Counted from the first letter of the stretch, positions 26,795-35,535 are shown. The stretch is DNA of 64,000 nucleotides from Bacteroidales bacterium UBA3844 (GCA_002392915.1 DGHQ01000049.1:1-64000); one strand, 5' to 3'. Translations and numbers: made by a program. Notes: generated from the letters alone by a model not told the origin.

Positions 26795-27176
26795 TCTTTC
26801 TTCTTGCGACGGAGAAACAGAACCCAATATGTATATTTCGAATTTTTACATCAATGATACATCAGATTCTTTGTTTGTGGATTTTCATTATTCTTACAAA
26901 GATTATAAATATGAATTACAACAGGGTTACAGATCATATTCTTTAGGTTCTGGAGATACAATGTCTTTCTTATTTGAAGAATATCCTGATGATATCAGTC
27001 GGGCTGATACAATATCAATTAAAAACTCAACAGGAAAATATTTATTTTATCCTGTTAATTATGGATCATTTTGGAATGAGAAATACAAAGAAATCTCTTC
27101 TGGAGAAAACATAAGTAGATATTATTTCATTGATGATTCCACACTTGCCAAGTGTGACACATTATTGAAAAATTAA
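26733..27176 (+). CDS. small lipoprotein next to the protease-like gene
   Basis: The 147-residue product has a strong lipoprotein signal (KRKKTFALCLIIG ... SLSSC) and a strand-rich mature part (MYISNFYINDTSDSLFVDF ... DTISIKNSTGKYLFY). In-frame starts exist at 26724, 26733 and 26736; all lie inside the protease gene, so translation is coupled. Position, size and type mirror the small lipoproteins after the 17275 gene, although sequence similarity is weak by eye. Function unknown. Confidence 0.7.
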   Translation: MMKRKKTFALCLIIGLTLLCSLSSCDGETEPNMYISNFYINDTSDSLFVDFHYSYKDYKYELQQGYRSYSLGSGDTMSFLFEEYPDDISRADTISIKNSTGKYLFYPVNYGSFWNEKYKEISSGENISRYYFIDDSTLAKCDTLLKN

Positions 27177-27185
27177 TCAAGAATT

Positions 27186-27218
27186 AAGAGTGGAGAATTT
27201 CGGTTCTTCACTCTTTTT
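27186..27218 (+). terminator. terminator of the second protease/lipoprotein unit
   Basis: AAGAGTGGAGAA / TTCTTCACTCTT with a 6-base loop, one mismatch and a T-run. Almost the same hairpin occurs at 46572, after queA. Confidence 0.75.
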
Positions 27219-27222
27219 ATAT

Positions 27223-27473
27223 AACGTGAGTTCTATGAATTGTAATCTGTGAATCATTTTCCATTTTCTGATCGAAATCCGACCTCCTTTTCTCATAAAA
27301 AGACGAAGTCTTTCTCTGTGAACTTTTTCTCTCTGTGGTTTTATTAAATTTATGTGCTCGCCTACGGCTCGCACTAAGGAAGGGGTTAGGGCCAATATCA
27401 ATCAAACATGGGCCCTTAACAATCCTCATTTATGACACTCCAACTATCTTTTTGATTTCGTCGAACTCACGTT
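27223..27473. mobile_element. MITE-like element with AACGTGAGTTC inverted ends
   Basis: A 251-base non-coding element with perfect 11-base ends AACGTGAGTTC (27223-27233) and GAACTCACGTT (27463-27473). The inside matches the element at 16870, except that the central palindrome has a longer loop (gggcc ... gggccc). No transposase gene is present. It fills most of the gap between the small lipoprotein and the island gene at 27562. Confidence 0.65.
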
Positions 27474-27561
27474 GTTTAATAAAAAGCTGTTAAAATTAAG
27501 TGAAATTTTGTTATGGATTCATCATTCCACAACCGGTCATAAATATGGGTAAAAACCTTAT

Positions 27562-28170
27562 TTATTTCCCGTTTCCGCCCTTTTCTCTTTCTTCGATAGC
27601 TTTTTGTCTTTCTTCCTGGATGGCTTTTCTTTCCATTAGTTCTTTGAGGATATTCTCTTTATTTTCACCAAGCAGCATTTTCGCGCATATTTCAGCGGAA
27701 TAGGCGGAGTCTTTGCTGAATTCTATTTGTGCCGGGAACGACTCTTCCACAGTGCCGTCGGGAAGGGTGTCTTCCACCTTGATGTTTGTGTAGGTTCCGC
27801 CCATCTCAATGGCGTACTCTTTAAGGAGCTCTTTTTGTTCGTTGGTGAAGGTCGACGGTACTTTCACGATAGTGTGGATCTCTTTTTTGGGTTTTCCTTT
27901 GGCTCCCATCTCAGTCTCTTTTCTGAATGTGGACATGCTTAGCTGTGTGCGAGCCTGCCATTCGGGGACATCGGAAAAAGCTTTCTCCATGTTCTCCTCA
28001 TTCTTTGAGACAATGTCAGTCAGCCTGGCAATGGCATCTCCAAGGGAAAGCCTTTCTAATGGAAGACCCTCCGTAACATCCAGTTTGGTGACTTTTTTTG
28101 TCACTTCAGCTGGTTGCTTCGACTCCTCAGAAATTTGATTTATCTTTTTTTGACTCTCTTTCCCTGCCAT
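27562..28170 (-). CDS. hypothetical island protein, paralogue A
   Basis: The 202-residue soluble protein has charged ends and a central alpha/beta region with LGDAIARLTDIVSKNEENM, VPSTFTNEQKELLKEYAIEMGGTYTNIKV and ICAKMLLGENKENILKELMERKA. The neighbour at 28380 is about half identical over these segments. I do not recognise the family. It is the last gene of a minus-strand group that starts with a conjugative coupling protein and is probably part of the same mobile or ex-mobile island. Confidence 0.7.
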   Translation of the reverse strand: MAGKESQKKINQISEESKQPAEVTKKVTKLDVTEGLPLERLSLGDAIARLTDIVSKNEENMEKAFSDVPEWQARTQLSMSTFRKETEMGAKGKPKKEIHTIVKVPSTFTNEQKELLKEYAIEMGGTYTNIKVEDTLPDGTVEESFPAQIEFSKDSAYSAEICAKMLLGENKENILKELMERKAIQEERQKAIEEREKGGNGK

Positions 28171-28379
28171 TATCTTGACTGTACTCTATGCTATTTTCAG
28201 CAAATCGTTTACAAAAATAGTTAAATAAATTTTGTTTAGCAAGATGTTGAATGGATTGGTTTTACAGATGGGGAATGACTTGTCTTCAATGAAAAAGGAG
28301 GTTGATATATGCGTTTTAGGGGTGTATCATCGGATACCCCCTAAGACTAAACATAAACATTTAGAAAGTCATTCTTGTC

Positions 28380-28976
28380 TCATAACTTAGGACCGCCTTT
28401 CTTTCCAAAGGCAATCTGTTGGTTGTCGTTACTGTTACTCATCTTCTTTTCTTTATCTTGTGTTATTTGTCGCTTTTGGTTATATGCTGCGTTTGTTTCG
28501 AGGATCTCCTTAATCAGGTTTTCCTTTCCTTCGCCAAGCAGCATTTTGGCGCAAACCTCAGGTGTGTAGGCGGCATCTTTTCCAAACTCGATTTTAGCTG
28601 GGAAAGAGATGTTTTGGTTTCCATCCGGACCAGTCTCCACTATCTTCATGTTGGTGTAAGTTCCGCCCATCTGTGTCACATACTCTTTCAAGATTTCTTT
28701 CTGCTCTTTTGAGAATGTCGACGGTACGTCTACCACCACATGTGAGGCTTTTTGTTTTTCGCCATCCTTGAACGTTGTCATGGTCATCTGTGCTCTCGAC
28801 TGCCACTCTGGTGCGTTTGCGAATGCCTGAGCCATGCATTGTTCATTTTTCTTGACAATTTCAATTAATCTGTCGATCGCCTCGGCTACCGATAGATTTT
28901 TCGGAGTTTGTCCTTCTCCGTATATGTTGTTTTGAGCTTTTTCTTGCTCCTTGTTATGACTAAATTCTGTTGCCAT
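28380..28976 (-). CDS. hypothetical island protein, paralogue B
   Basis: A 198-residue paralogue of the product at 27562, with matching blocks VAEAIDRLIEIVKKNEQCM, VPSTFSKEQKEILKEYVTQM and VCAKMLLGEGKENLIKEIL. The ends differ. The upstream bases atttagtcc just before its ATG resemble those before the gene at 31479 (gatttagtcc), which hints at a shared control or leader element. No signal peptide; function unknown. Confidence 0.7.
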   Translation of the reverse strand: MATEFSHNKEQEKAQNNIYGEGQTPKNLSVAEAIDRLIEIVKKNEQCMAQAFANAPEWQSRAQMTMTTFKDGEKQKASHVVVDVPSTFSKEQKEILKEYVTQMGGTYTNMKIVETGPDGNQNISFPAKIEFGKDAAYTPEVCAKMLLGEGKENLIKEILETNAAYNQKRQITQDKEKKMSNSNDNQQIAFGKKGGPKL

Positions 28977-29350
28977 ATTTGGACTAAATTTAACCTCGAT
29001 TTTCGTTGTTTTTATTACAAAGCACTAATTTTTGTTTTGCGATAGCAAAATTAGAGGTTCGTTTTGATATATGCAAACAAAAACGGAATTTTTTTCAAAA
29101 AAATGTTGAATTTTTTAATTTCGACCATGAAATCTACCAATATTTAACGCCTGACGACGTATTTTTTGTTTTTTTTTCATTAATGATACACAGGGGAAAC
29201 TCAGGAGTATTGGAAGTTATTTTAAAAGAATCTGGTTATAGAGTTGAGGATTGTTAAGGACGGAACGTCCTAACCCATTCTCTTCCGCGAGCCCAAAGGG
29301 CAAGCGGTAAAAATGCGGGATGAGATTCTACAGCAAATGGCATTCTGCAT
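28977..29350. repeat. intergenic region with dispersed-repeat fragment
   Basis: A mostly AT-rich gap. Positions 29249-29305 hold aggattgttaaggacggaac and a gcgagccc block, a diverged copy of the core of the MITE-like elements, with the stem GTTAAGGACG / CGTCCTAAC. I see no convincing gene; the short open frame here runs through repeat sequence. Confidence 0.5.
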
Positions 29351-29386
29351 AAAAAAAGGATTGTATCCGTTTTTGATACAATCCTT
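29351..29386 (-). terminator. intrinsic terminator of the 29413-31479 genes
   Basis: On the minus strand, a perfect 12-base stem AAGGATTGTATC / GATACAATCCTT with a 7-base loop, followed by a T-run (29357-29351). It lies 27 bases past the stop codon. Confidence 0.85.
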
Positions 29387-29412
29387 AGTTTTGTGATAAA
29401 TTTATCTTCATA

Positions 29413-30075
29413 TCAAGTACCGTCATCTGGTATCTTTATTTTTTTCTTTTTATAGGCGTCTACTTGGTCTATAATCACCTTGCCGTTCTGAAGGAATGAT
29501 TCGTATGCGTTTTGATCCATGACGTAGACGATTTCGTCAAGCTGCTTGTATCTTTCATTGGCTTGCTCTACAGTAAGGCAGTCGGACATAAATTCAGCGT
29601 ATTCCTCAAGATAGTTGTTGAGTTTTTCTCTGTTCTCACACGTCTTCTCCAAAAATGGGACGACTTGCGCTACAAATGCCTCATAATCTTCCTGTGAATT
29701 GTTTTGTTTGATCTGCGACGCGATTGCATTAATCTTTTTGAAGAAGACATACTGCTCTTTGATGAAGTCTATTTTTTCTTCACTGAGTGTTGTCTTTGAG
29801 ACAAACAGATATTCGAATGGTGAAAATCCACCTTCCGACTCTTGGTGTTTATTTAGGAAGTTTTTGATCTCCACAAGCTGTTGTTGCACAGTCAATATTT
29901 TAGACAGGTCTGCGCTCATGGCGTTGATGACCTCGTCGTCGGAGATCATCTCTATGAATGTTTTGGGAGATTCCAATAATCTGCCACATTTATCCTTGAA
30001 ACTTAGCACAGCGTCTATGGGGCTCTCTTTCAAGAACCATTCTCTCAGCTGTTCCAATTTTTCTTTACTCAACAT
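29413..30075 (-). CDS. hypothetical helical protein in conjugative island
   Basis: The 220-residue protein is mainly alpha-helical and acidic, with no signal peptide or membrane segment. The middle (about 65-150) looks coiled-coil-like. I do not recognise it. It starts 42 bases after the DUF3945-like gene, shares its terminator and is probably co-transcribed with it. Confidence 0.65.
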   Translation of the reverse strand: MLSKEKLEQLREWFLKESPIDAVLSFKDKCGRLLESPKTFIEMISDDEVINAMSADLSKILTVQQQLVEIKNFLNKHQESEGGFSPFEYLFVSKTTLSEEKIDFIKEQYVFFKKINAIASQIKQNNSQEDYEAFVAQVVPFLEKTCENREKLNNYLEEYAEFMSDCLTVEQANERYKQLDEIVYVMDQNAYESFLQNGKVIIDQVDAYKKKKIKIPDDGT

Positions 30076-30117
30076 TCTTTTATCTCTTTATACTGATTAT
30101 CAATACTTTTTATGGAT

Positions 30118-31479
30118 TTATATTCCCATACTTTTTTTGTCAGCCTGTATTTGCCTGAAATTTTTTGGAGCAACTTTCAGCACTGGTTTGATTCCTATGG
30201 GAGTCTTTTGTATGCTCAGACTGACGGATGCCTCATACTCTTTTTTTGAGGTTTCCTTACAGTCGGTGAACATCACGGTCTCTCCTTTAAGCAGAGCCTC
30301 TTTTTCTGCTTTGCTGACGTTGTGTCCTTTTATTTTATCTGGTATGCAGTTTGGTGTCACAGACATCCATGTGGGTTTGTCGGTGTCACGGAATGGAAGA
30401 ATATGACATTCTCTGATCCTCGACAGTTTGACACGAGTCTCTTGGTCTATCTTTAATTCATCTTTCACCCGCAGGTTGCCAAACAAAAGAGTCTCATTTC
30501 CGTTTTTGCCGATACCTTTGCAGACATCCACACTCACGTTTCCGTCGTGGTTCAGGATGGAGATCTTCTCACCATTTTGCAGTTTGTCGAATCTCCCGTC
30601 GCTTTTGATGGCATAAATCTCTTTGTCCTTGACATATTTGCTCAAGAGTTTTTCAATTGAGCTGACATTCATCATGGTTTCGAGATTCATGGTGCATTCT
30701 GTCGTTATCCCTTTCTGTTTGATGGCGGCTGGGCCACCAAGTTTTTCGTTGAGATAATCTTTTGCCGACGTGGATGCCTTCAGCCCTTTTTCTATCTCTG
30801 CAAATCTTTCATACGAGAGAGAATAGACGGTGGTTCGGGTATCTTTGTCTGTCAGCATTTTCTGATACTCTTTATTATATGCAATATTATCCCACGTTTC
30901 CCTGTCCGTCACAATCTTCACGGTTTCCCTGTTGTCTTTTTCTGTCAGGAAGATTTTCACTTCGTTTTCATTGAAGTTCAACGTGTTCATATTGTCGGTG
31001 ATGTAGTTCTCTTTCTCAAAGGAGAAAGAATCCAGGCTCCAGTCGTTAAAAGATTCCATTATTGGCATGGAGACGACAGATAAAAAGGAAAACAGGAATA
31101 TATAAATTGGGTCGATAGAAATATATGTCGCATTTTTCAGAGCCTCTACAACTTCGTTCTTTTTTGAAGCCTCCTGCTTTTCGGCTTCGTTTATGAATTT
31201 GTCTAAAGAAGAGAGATATTCCTCATTGAAACGTGAAAGCTCAGGCGCCACATTGTTATCATTTCTGTGCATGAAGAAAAATTTCATTTGCTCCAGCTTA
31301 AACTTATTGACTTTTTCTGTGGCGTCTGCAAGGTTTCTTATAGCGTTATCAAGAGTTTTATCTATTTCATTCAGGGGTACGTAATTAGCGTCAGTATCGT
31401 TTGGGTTGTCGGATACTGGTTTTATAAGCATGTATTGCTCAGACTTTTTGTCGTATGCAAAACGTATGTTATTGCTCAT
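30118..31479 (-). CDS. DUF3945-like protein with one membrane segment
   Basis: The 453-residue protein has a helical N-terminal part, one hydrophobic stretch (IDPIYIFLFSFLSVVSMPIM, about 127-146) and a C-terminal part (about 330-453) with VTPNCIPDKIKGHNVSKAEKEALLKGE, which resembles the repeated unit of DUF3945 proteins found on Bacteroides conjugative elements. That pattern (a hydrophobic residue, then LS/VSKAEKE..L..GE) is the main evidence. It supports an origin from an integrative conjugative element; the biochemical role is unknown. Confidence 0.6.
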   Translation of the reverse strand: MSNNIRFAYDKKSEQYMLIKPVSDNPNDTDANYVPLNEIDKTLDNAIRNLADATEKVNKFKLEQMKFFFMHRNDNNVAPELSRFNEEYLSSLDKFINEAEKQEASKKNEVVEALKNATYISIDPIYIFLFSFLSVVSMPIMESFNDWSLDSFSFEKENYITDNMNTLNFNENEVKIFLTEKDNRETVKIVTDRETWDNIAYNKEYQKMLTDKDTRTTVYSLSYERFAEIEKGLKASTSAKDYLNEKLGGPAAIKQKGITTECTMNLETMMNVSSIEKLLSKYVKDKEIYAIKSDGRFDKLQNGEKISILNHDGNVSVDVCKGIGKNGNETLLFGNLRVKDELKIDQETRVKLSRIRECHILPFRDTDKPTWMSVTPNCIPDKIKGHNVSKAEKEALLKGETVMFTDCKETSKKEYEASVSLSIQKTPIGIKPVLKVAPKNFRQIQADKKSMGI

Positions 31480-31695
31480 TTCGGACTAAATCAATATGTG
31501 TTTATAGTTTGTGATTTTCAGACTTCACAATTATATTTTGTTATCCCAACTAAACAAAACAAAGAAAAAAACCATAAATTGCTGATTTTCGCATTTATCA
31601 GTAGATTTCGTTGCTTTATTCAACGCAAAATTATAAATAAAAATGATTTCCAGGGCAAGATAGGCGAAATTTTTGTGCAGAGACGCGTCATTGTA

Positions 31696-31723
31696 GTAGA
31701 GACGTTGTGCACAACGTCTCTAC
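31696..31723. repeat. GTAGAGACG-type palindromic repeat, perfect
   Basis: A perfect 28-base palindrome with half site GTAGAGACGTTGTG. A partial unit (agagacgcg, 31680-31688) lies just to its left. Confidence 0.9.
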
Positions 31724-31732
31724 GAATTATTT

Positions 31733-31769
31733 AAAAAAAATAATGAGCGGTAACCAATACCACTCATTA
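31733..31769 (-). terminator. intrinsic terminator of a short minus-strand transcript
   Basis: On the minus strand, stem TAATGAG / CTCATTA with inner pairs GGT/ACC, followed by T8 (31740-31733). It lies downstream of the 19-codon reading frame at 31830-31889. Confidence 0.75.
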
Positions 31770-31829
31770 CTTCTTTTTCCTTTAAAGATAAAGGGAAAAT
31801 AGGATTAGTAACAGTACAAAAAAATCTAA

Positions 31830-31889
31830 TTATTTCCATTTACGAATCTCATTACCTTCTACCTTACGTAGTGTAAATCCTTTCGTCAT
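31830..31889 (-). CDS. possible 19-residue mini-protein
   Basis: ATG at 31889 opens a 19-codon frame (MTKGFTLRKVEGNEIRKWK, then TAA). It is basic and has no hydrophobic segment. It is preceded at 14 bases by a TATATTTG -7 box and followed by an intrinsic terminator, so the whole is a self-contained transcription unit of about 160 bases between the coupling-protein gene and the DUF3945-like gene. It could equally be a small RNA with a chance reading frame. Frames of this size are too short to judge by coding statistics. Confidence 0.4.
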   Translation of the reverse strand: MTKGFTLRKVEGNEIRKWK

Positions 31890-31902
31890 GTCTTTACATG
31901 TG

Positions 31903-31910
31903 CAAATATA
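31903..31910 (-). promoter_or_regulatory. -7 box TATATTTG of the small transcript
   Basis: An exact TAnnTTTG match on the minus strand. The expected start point falls a few bases before the ATG at 31889. Confidence 0.5.
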
Positions 31911-31999
31911 TAACTAATATCATAAACTGCAAAATATTTTGTGAATTTTTTTTAAAAATGTGAAAATTCGTAGGGACGTCGTATCTACACGTACATCCA

Positions 32000-33946
32000 T
32001 TAAATGGTGTTTTTTCCGGTTATCTGTGTCCTGATGTCCCACAATCTTCTGTATGGCTGCACTCCCTGCTGTGCCAGTTTACGCATTCGGTCGAGTTCGG
32101 CTGTACAGATGTTTTCCACCTCCTGTCTGATATTCTCACGGTTGTTTTGCAGATATTCACGCATTCTCGCGTCACGGATCTCTATCACACGGTTGAGCAT
32201 GTTGTCTTTTTCAAGAAATTGTGGAAAGACTTTTTTCATCTCTTTCGATGGTTTCTTCACCTTGCTGATCAATGTTGTGACTGATTTGTATTTGGTGTGA
32301 TCGAAACCAAAGGATGCTACGTCGTTGCGGTCGAACCAGTGGCGAATCATTGCGTCGACAAGATTTCTTGTCTCTTTATATTTGGAATGGTCGAATCCGA
32401 TTTCTTTTGCGTAGACGCGAAGATTTGCGTCGACGACATCATCATCAAAGTCGTAGAATTCAGGCAGTTCGAGATAGTGGGCAGCCTCATCTTCACATGC
32501 CTCGACATCTATATCAATATGTGCTGCAAACACACGGTCGTTGTTGTCGGAACCGTTGTTGTCGCAAACCAGTCCTGCGAACCAACCTTGTTTTGCTTGT
32601 GAGAATCGTTCTGGTGGTATCATATAGTCCATCTGGTACGACGATGCGTTTTTTCCGGATGTGGATGCCGACTCTTTCTGCTGTCTGTTTTTTCCTATAC
32701 GTTTAGATATTTTTTCCGCTGTCTCATCAAAACATTGTCCGACGAAGAAGTTTCCCACCGTCTGAATTATCTTATTGGCGTTCGACTCTTTGTAATCAGC
32801 TTTGAGTTGGGAGAAATCCTGAAAACCGAGAAGTATAGCCACTTCGTTGGAACGAGCTGTGGCGATGAGATTGTCGAGTCCATGCACGAACATAGTTGGA
32901 AGCTCGTCGATGATAATGGCGCTTTTGTGTTTGCCTTTGTTGTTTGCCAGTTTCAAAATACGTGCAGTGTATACGCCCAAAGCGGTGCCATACGTGTTGG
33001 AGTTTTGCGGGTCGTTGCCGAAACAAAGCAGTTTGGGTTCGAGTGGATTATTGATATCCAGGTCGATGTCGTCGCCGCTCATCGCCCAATAGAGATAGAT
33101 GGAGGAGAGTCGTGCCAATGGAATTTGTATCGACGCGATTTGTCCTTGAATTTGTTCGACAGCTCCTGCCGACCATGCGTTGAGATATGGGGCGACGGCT
33201 ACATACAGGTCGGTGTAGCTTGCCAATATCGGGATGACTTTGTCTATGGGTTGTGATATAAAATCGATGACGTGGGGGAATGTGCAATATTTGCCATCCT
33301 CATAAATGCGTAAAAACCATATACATGCACCTAGATAATTGATTGCCGACTCCACAAAGAAATCTCCTTGTTTGTCTGCCCACGTGCGAGCAAGGTTGTA
33401 GCACACCACCTGCGCTATTTCGTCGGCGTGGGTTTTCGTCTCCAAAAGGCTTGCTTTGAGAGGATTGCAGCGGAGGGAGACGCGGGGCTCATTAAAATCA
33501 ATCATGCCGTATTTCGGCTCCACTCCATTGTAGATCTCTTTCCAACGATGTTTATTCCACATAAAATTGGAGTATGCGATTTCCGATAAATCAGGGATTT
33601 TGTAATCGTAGAGGTACATTGCGTATCCTTTTGCCAATGCCTGGCGTATGTAGTTGCTGATTATTGTGTATGATTTTCCCGAACCGGGAGAACCGACCAC
33701 CATAGTCGCGCGGAACGGTGCTTCCAGGTTGATCCATCCTTGATGCTCTTTGCCTTGACGGAAATATTTAGTCGGGAAATTGATGGTATATTCATCCGTG
33801 TAAAACTTCTCATTCTGTGGAAAATCAGACTGTTCCTTTAGGTTGAACGGATCATCATCAGACAGGTTGCGTTTGGGAGCAGTCTTAAACAACAACACTC
33901 CGATAATTAAGGCAACAACACCTCCTAGTATCAGTAGTATATACAT
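32000..33946 (-). CDS. type IV coupling protein (MobC/TraG/VirD4-like ATPase)
   Basis: The 648-residue protein begins with one transmembrane helix (residues 2-20). A VirD4/TraD-type ATPase domain follows, with Walker A GSPGSGKS (85-92) and a Walker B-like AIIIDELP near residue 345, then the motif ILLGFQDFSQL. This matches coupling proteins of Bacteroides conjugative elements, which bring the relaxase-DNA complex to the secretion channel. The C-terminal region contains a twice-repeated GFDHxKYK motif (about 528 and 554). No relaxase or channel genes except TraM are in the window. It looks complete. Confidence 0.85.
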   Translation of the reverse strand: MYILLILGGVVALIIGVLLFKTAPKRNLSDDDPFNLKEQSDFPQNEKFYTDEYTINFPTKYFRQGKEHQGWINLEAPFRATMVVGSPGSGKSYTIISNYIRQALAKGYAMYLYDYKIPDLSEIAYSNFMWNKHRWKEIYNGVEPKYGMIDFNEPRVSLRCNPLKASLLETKTHADEIAQVVCYNLARTWADKQGDFFVESAINYLGACIWFLRIYEDGKYCTFPHVIDFISQPIDKVIPILASYTDLYVAVAPYLNAWSAGAVEQIQGQIASIQIPLARLSSIYLYWAMSGDDIDLDINNPLEPKLLCFGNDPQNSNTYGTALGVYTARILKLANNKGKHKSAIIIDELPTMFVHGLDNLIATARSNEVAILLGFQDFSQLKADYKESNANKIIQTVGNFFVGQCFDETAEKISKRIGKNRQQKESASTSGKNASSYQMDYMIPPERFSQAKQGWFAGLVCDNNGSDNNDRVFAAHIDIDVEACEDEAAHYLELPEFYDFDDDVVDANLRVYAKEIGFDHSKYKETRNLVDAMIRHWFDRNDVASFGFDHTKYKSVTTLISKVKKPSKEMKKVFPQFLEKDNMLNRVIEIRDARMREYLQNNRENIRQEVENICTAELDRMRKLAQQGVQPYRRLWDIRTQITGKNTI

Positions 33947-33985
33947 ATTTTATAAATTATCTACGGTCAGTAAAATATTTGGTTG

Positions 33986-33993
33986 CAAAAGTA
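33986..33993 (-). promoter_or_regulatory. -7 box TACTTTTG of the coupling-protein gene
   Basis: Matches TAnnTTTG on the minus strand, 40 bases upstream of the ATG at 33946. Confidence 0.5.
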
Positions 33994-34119
33994 ATCTTTT
34001 TAATCAAATTTAGCAAGTGCAAAAGCACACGTAAACAAGAAGATAGCGATGAAATAAATTAAGAAATAGTTTAATTATGGCTTTGTCATATTTATATGAC
34101 GGATATTTCTATCTTTATT

Positions 34120-34262
34120 CGTCTGAAAGACGCTATCGAGCGAAGCGATAGTAACCCGTGACGAAGTCTCTGTGTTTATTCTATATGCGTTCGTCCTTGC
34201 GGACTCGCGGAGAGAGGGGAAGTTAGGGCGTTCCGTCCTTAACAATCCTCGTAAAAATCAGT
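34120..34262. repeat. dispersed repeat blocks between divergent island genes
   Basis: cgtctgaaagacgctatcga and acccgtgacgaagtctctg (34120-34175) are the inverted counterpart of 56015-56070. The following gttagggcgttccgtcctta block belongs to the MITE-like family. The repeats occupy the middle of the 449-base gap between the coupling-protein gene and the plus-strand genes. The order of the two blocks matches that at 56015-56150. Confidence 0.6.
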
Positions 34263-34369
34263 CATAAACTAAGGTGGAGCCTTAATTATTTACTTGTTAA
34301 CTCTGCATCTTTTTATAAATCCCCACAAACAAAAGTAATTGCAATCACAGATTGTACGGAAGAAAATTA

Positions 34370-34377
34370 TACTTTTG
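34370..34377 (+). promoter_or_regulatory. -7 box TACTTTTG
   Basis: Matches TAnnTTTG, 17 bases before the ATG at 34395. Confidence 0.5.
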
Positions 34378-34394
34378 CAGAAAATTTAGGAAAA

Positions 34395-34736
34395 ATGAGC
34401 AAGATCAGTTGGTCTGAATTCATTATAATATGGCTTTCCGTATGCATATTTATTGATATAGTTCTTCTGTATCTCAACAGGAATAGGGGAACCAAAGAGG
34501 ATTCTGTGGCAGAGGAAAGAAAAGAAAAAATCAAGCAGCTTAACACTCCATACAGGGATGATGTCGCTTATGAGACTGTGATCCGTCGGGCAACGATGAG
34601 ATCGGTAGAGGCGATAACACTGAAGGAGGAGACGGTGCTGAAGGATGATATTGTTGAATGTGAAAATGAGGATCAGGTGGAGCTGACAGAACTTCAGCAA
34701 GAGACATCAGATATAGTAAAGATGCTGTTTGGTTGA
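34395..34736 (+). CDS. small membrane protein upstream of TraM
   Basis: The 113-residue protein has one N-terminal transmembrane helix (residues 9-27) and an acidic, helical, soluble tail rich in Glu and Lys. It lies 18 bases upstream of traM and probably shares its transcript. I do not recognise a named family. Small membrane proteins are usual next to conjugation channel genes, so a role there is a reasonable guess. Confidence 0.65.
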   Translation: MSKISWSEFIIIWLSVCIFIDIVLLYLNRNRGTKEDSVAEERKEKIKQLNTPYRDDVAYETVIRRATMRSVEAITLKEETVLKDDIVECENEDQVELTELQQETSDIVKMLFG

Positions 34737-34754
34737 GATAAAACGTTAACATTT

Positions 34755-35498
34755 ATGAGCAACAAAACACTTGCGACTCACTTATATTGCCTATTCATAT
34801 TTGTAGGCGGATGTGTGGTATTCTGGTTGTTTGTAGGCGGAGAAGAGCCTGAAAATAATCACGTCGATAATAAGGAAGAGATTGTGGCACAGCCGGCAGC
34901 TGAAAAGCTTGCTGCGGTGGAGGTGCAGAAAAATGTAGAAGAAAATGATTCTATAGATCAGTCGACGGAATTGCAGGAGGAAGAATTCATATCCACAATT
35001 GCTGAAGACGATGCTGAGGTCGCTATGTCTGATTCCAAAGCTCCATTAAAAGCTAATTCTAAAAGAGGTGGAAAAAGGCAGGAGGAGTCGGAGTCAAAAG
35101 ATAATGAATCGGCAATCCCGTCGTCGACTTCAAATATTGAAAAAAGTGCGGGTTTTCATCGGATGGGTGAGAGCAACGATAAAAAAACAGACAATTTGAT
35201 AAATGCCGTCATACATGAAAGGCTGAAGAATATCAACGAGGGGAGCCAGATAAAGCTAAGGCTGATGGATGAAGTCACGGTAGAGGGAGTCAGCATATCT
35301 AAGAACACAGTTGTGTTTGCGACGGCGCGTTTATCTGCCGACAGAGTATATTTCGCGACAGAAACAGTCACATATAAGAAAAAGGATTATCCGTTCAATG
35401 CGGAAGTTTACGATCTTGACGGAATGGAAGGATTGGATATGACGGACAAAAAGATGGCATTGCCGGCTGGATATAAGGTGATGATAAAGCAGAAATAG
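34755..35498 (+). CDS. conjugative transposon TraM-like protein, short form
   Basis: The 247-residue protein has an N-terminal membrane anchor (about 12-27), a low-complexity acidic linker (30-130) and a C-terminal domain (about 150-247) with IKLRLMDEVTVEGVSISKNTVVFA and VYDLDGMEGLDM, the conserved end of TraM proteins of Bacteroides conjugative transposons, which form part of the transfer channel in the envelope. Typical TraM is longer (above 400 residues from memory), so this is a reduced form or a remnant. A hairpin terminator follows. Confidence 0.75.
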   Translation: MSNKTLATHLYCLFIFVGGCVVFWLFVGGEEPENNHVDNKEEIVAQPAAEKLAAVEVQKNVEENDSIDQSTELQEEEFISTIAEDDAEVAMSDSKAPLKANSKRGGKRQEESESKDNESAIPSSTSNIEKSAGFHRMGESNDKKTDNLINAVIHERLKNINEGSQIKLRLMDEVTVEGVSISKNTVVFATARLSADRVYFATETVTYKKKDYPFNAEVYDLDGMEGLDMTDKKMALPAGYKVMIKQK

Positions 35499-35535
35499 AG
35501 AAGTCAAGAACCAGGAGCAGATTTTTATTATAATG

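Noticed and set aside
29006..29257. 83-codon plus-strand frame
   Set aside because: AT-rich, with no recognisable protein features, and ends in a dispersed repeat; more likely chance.
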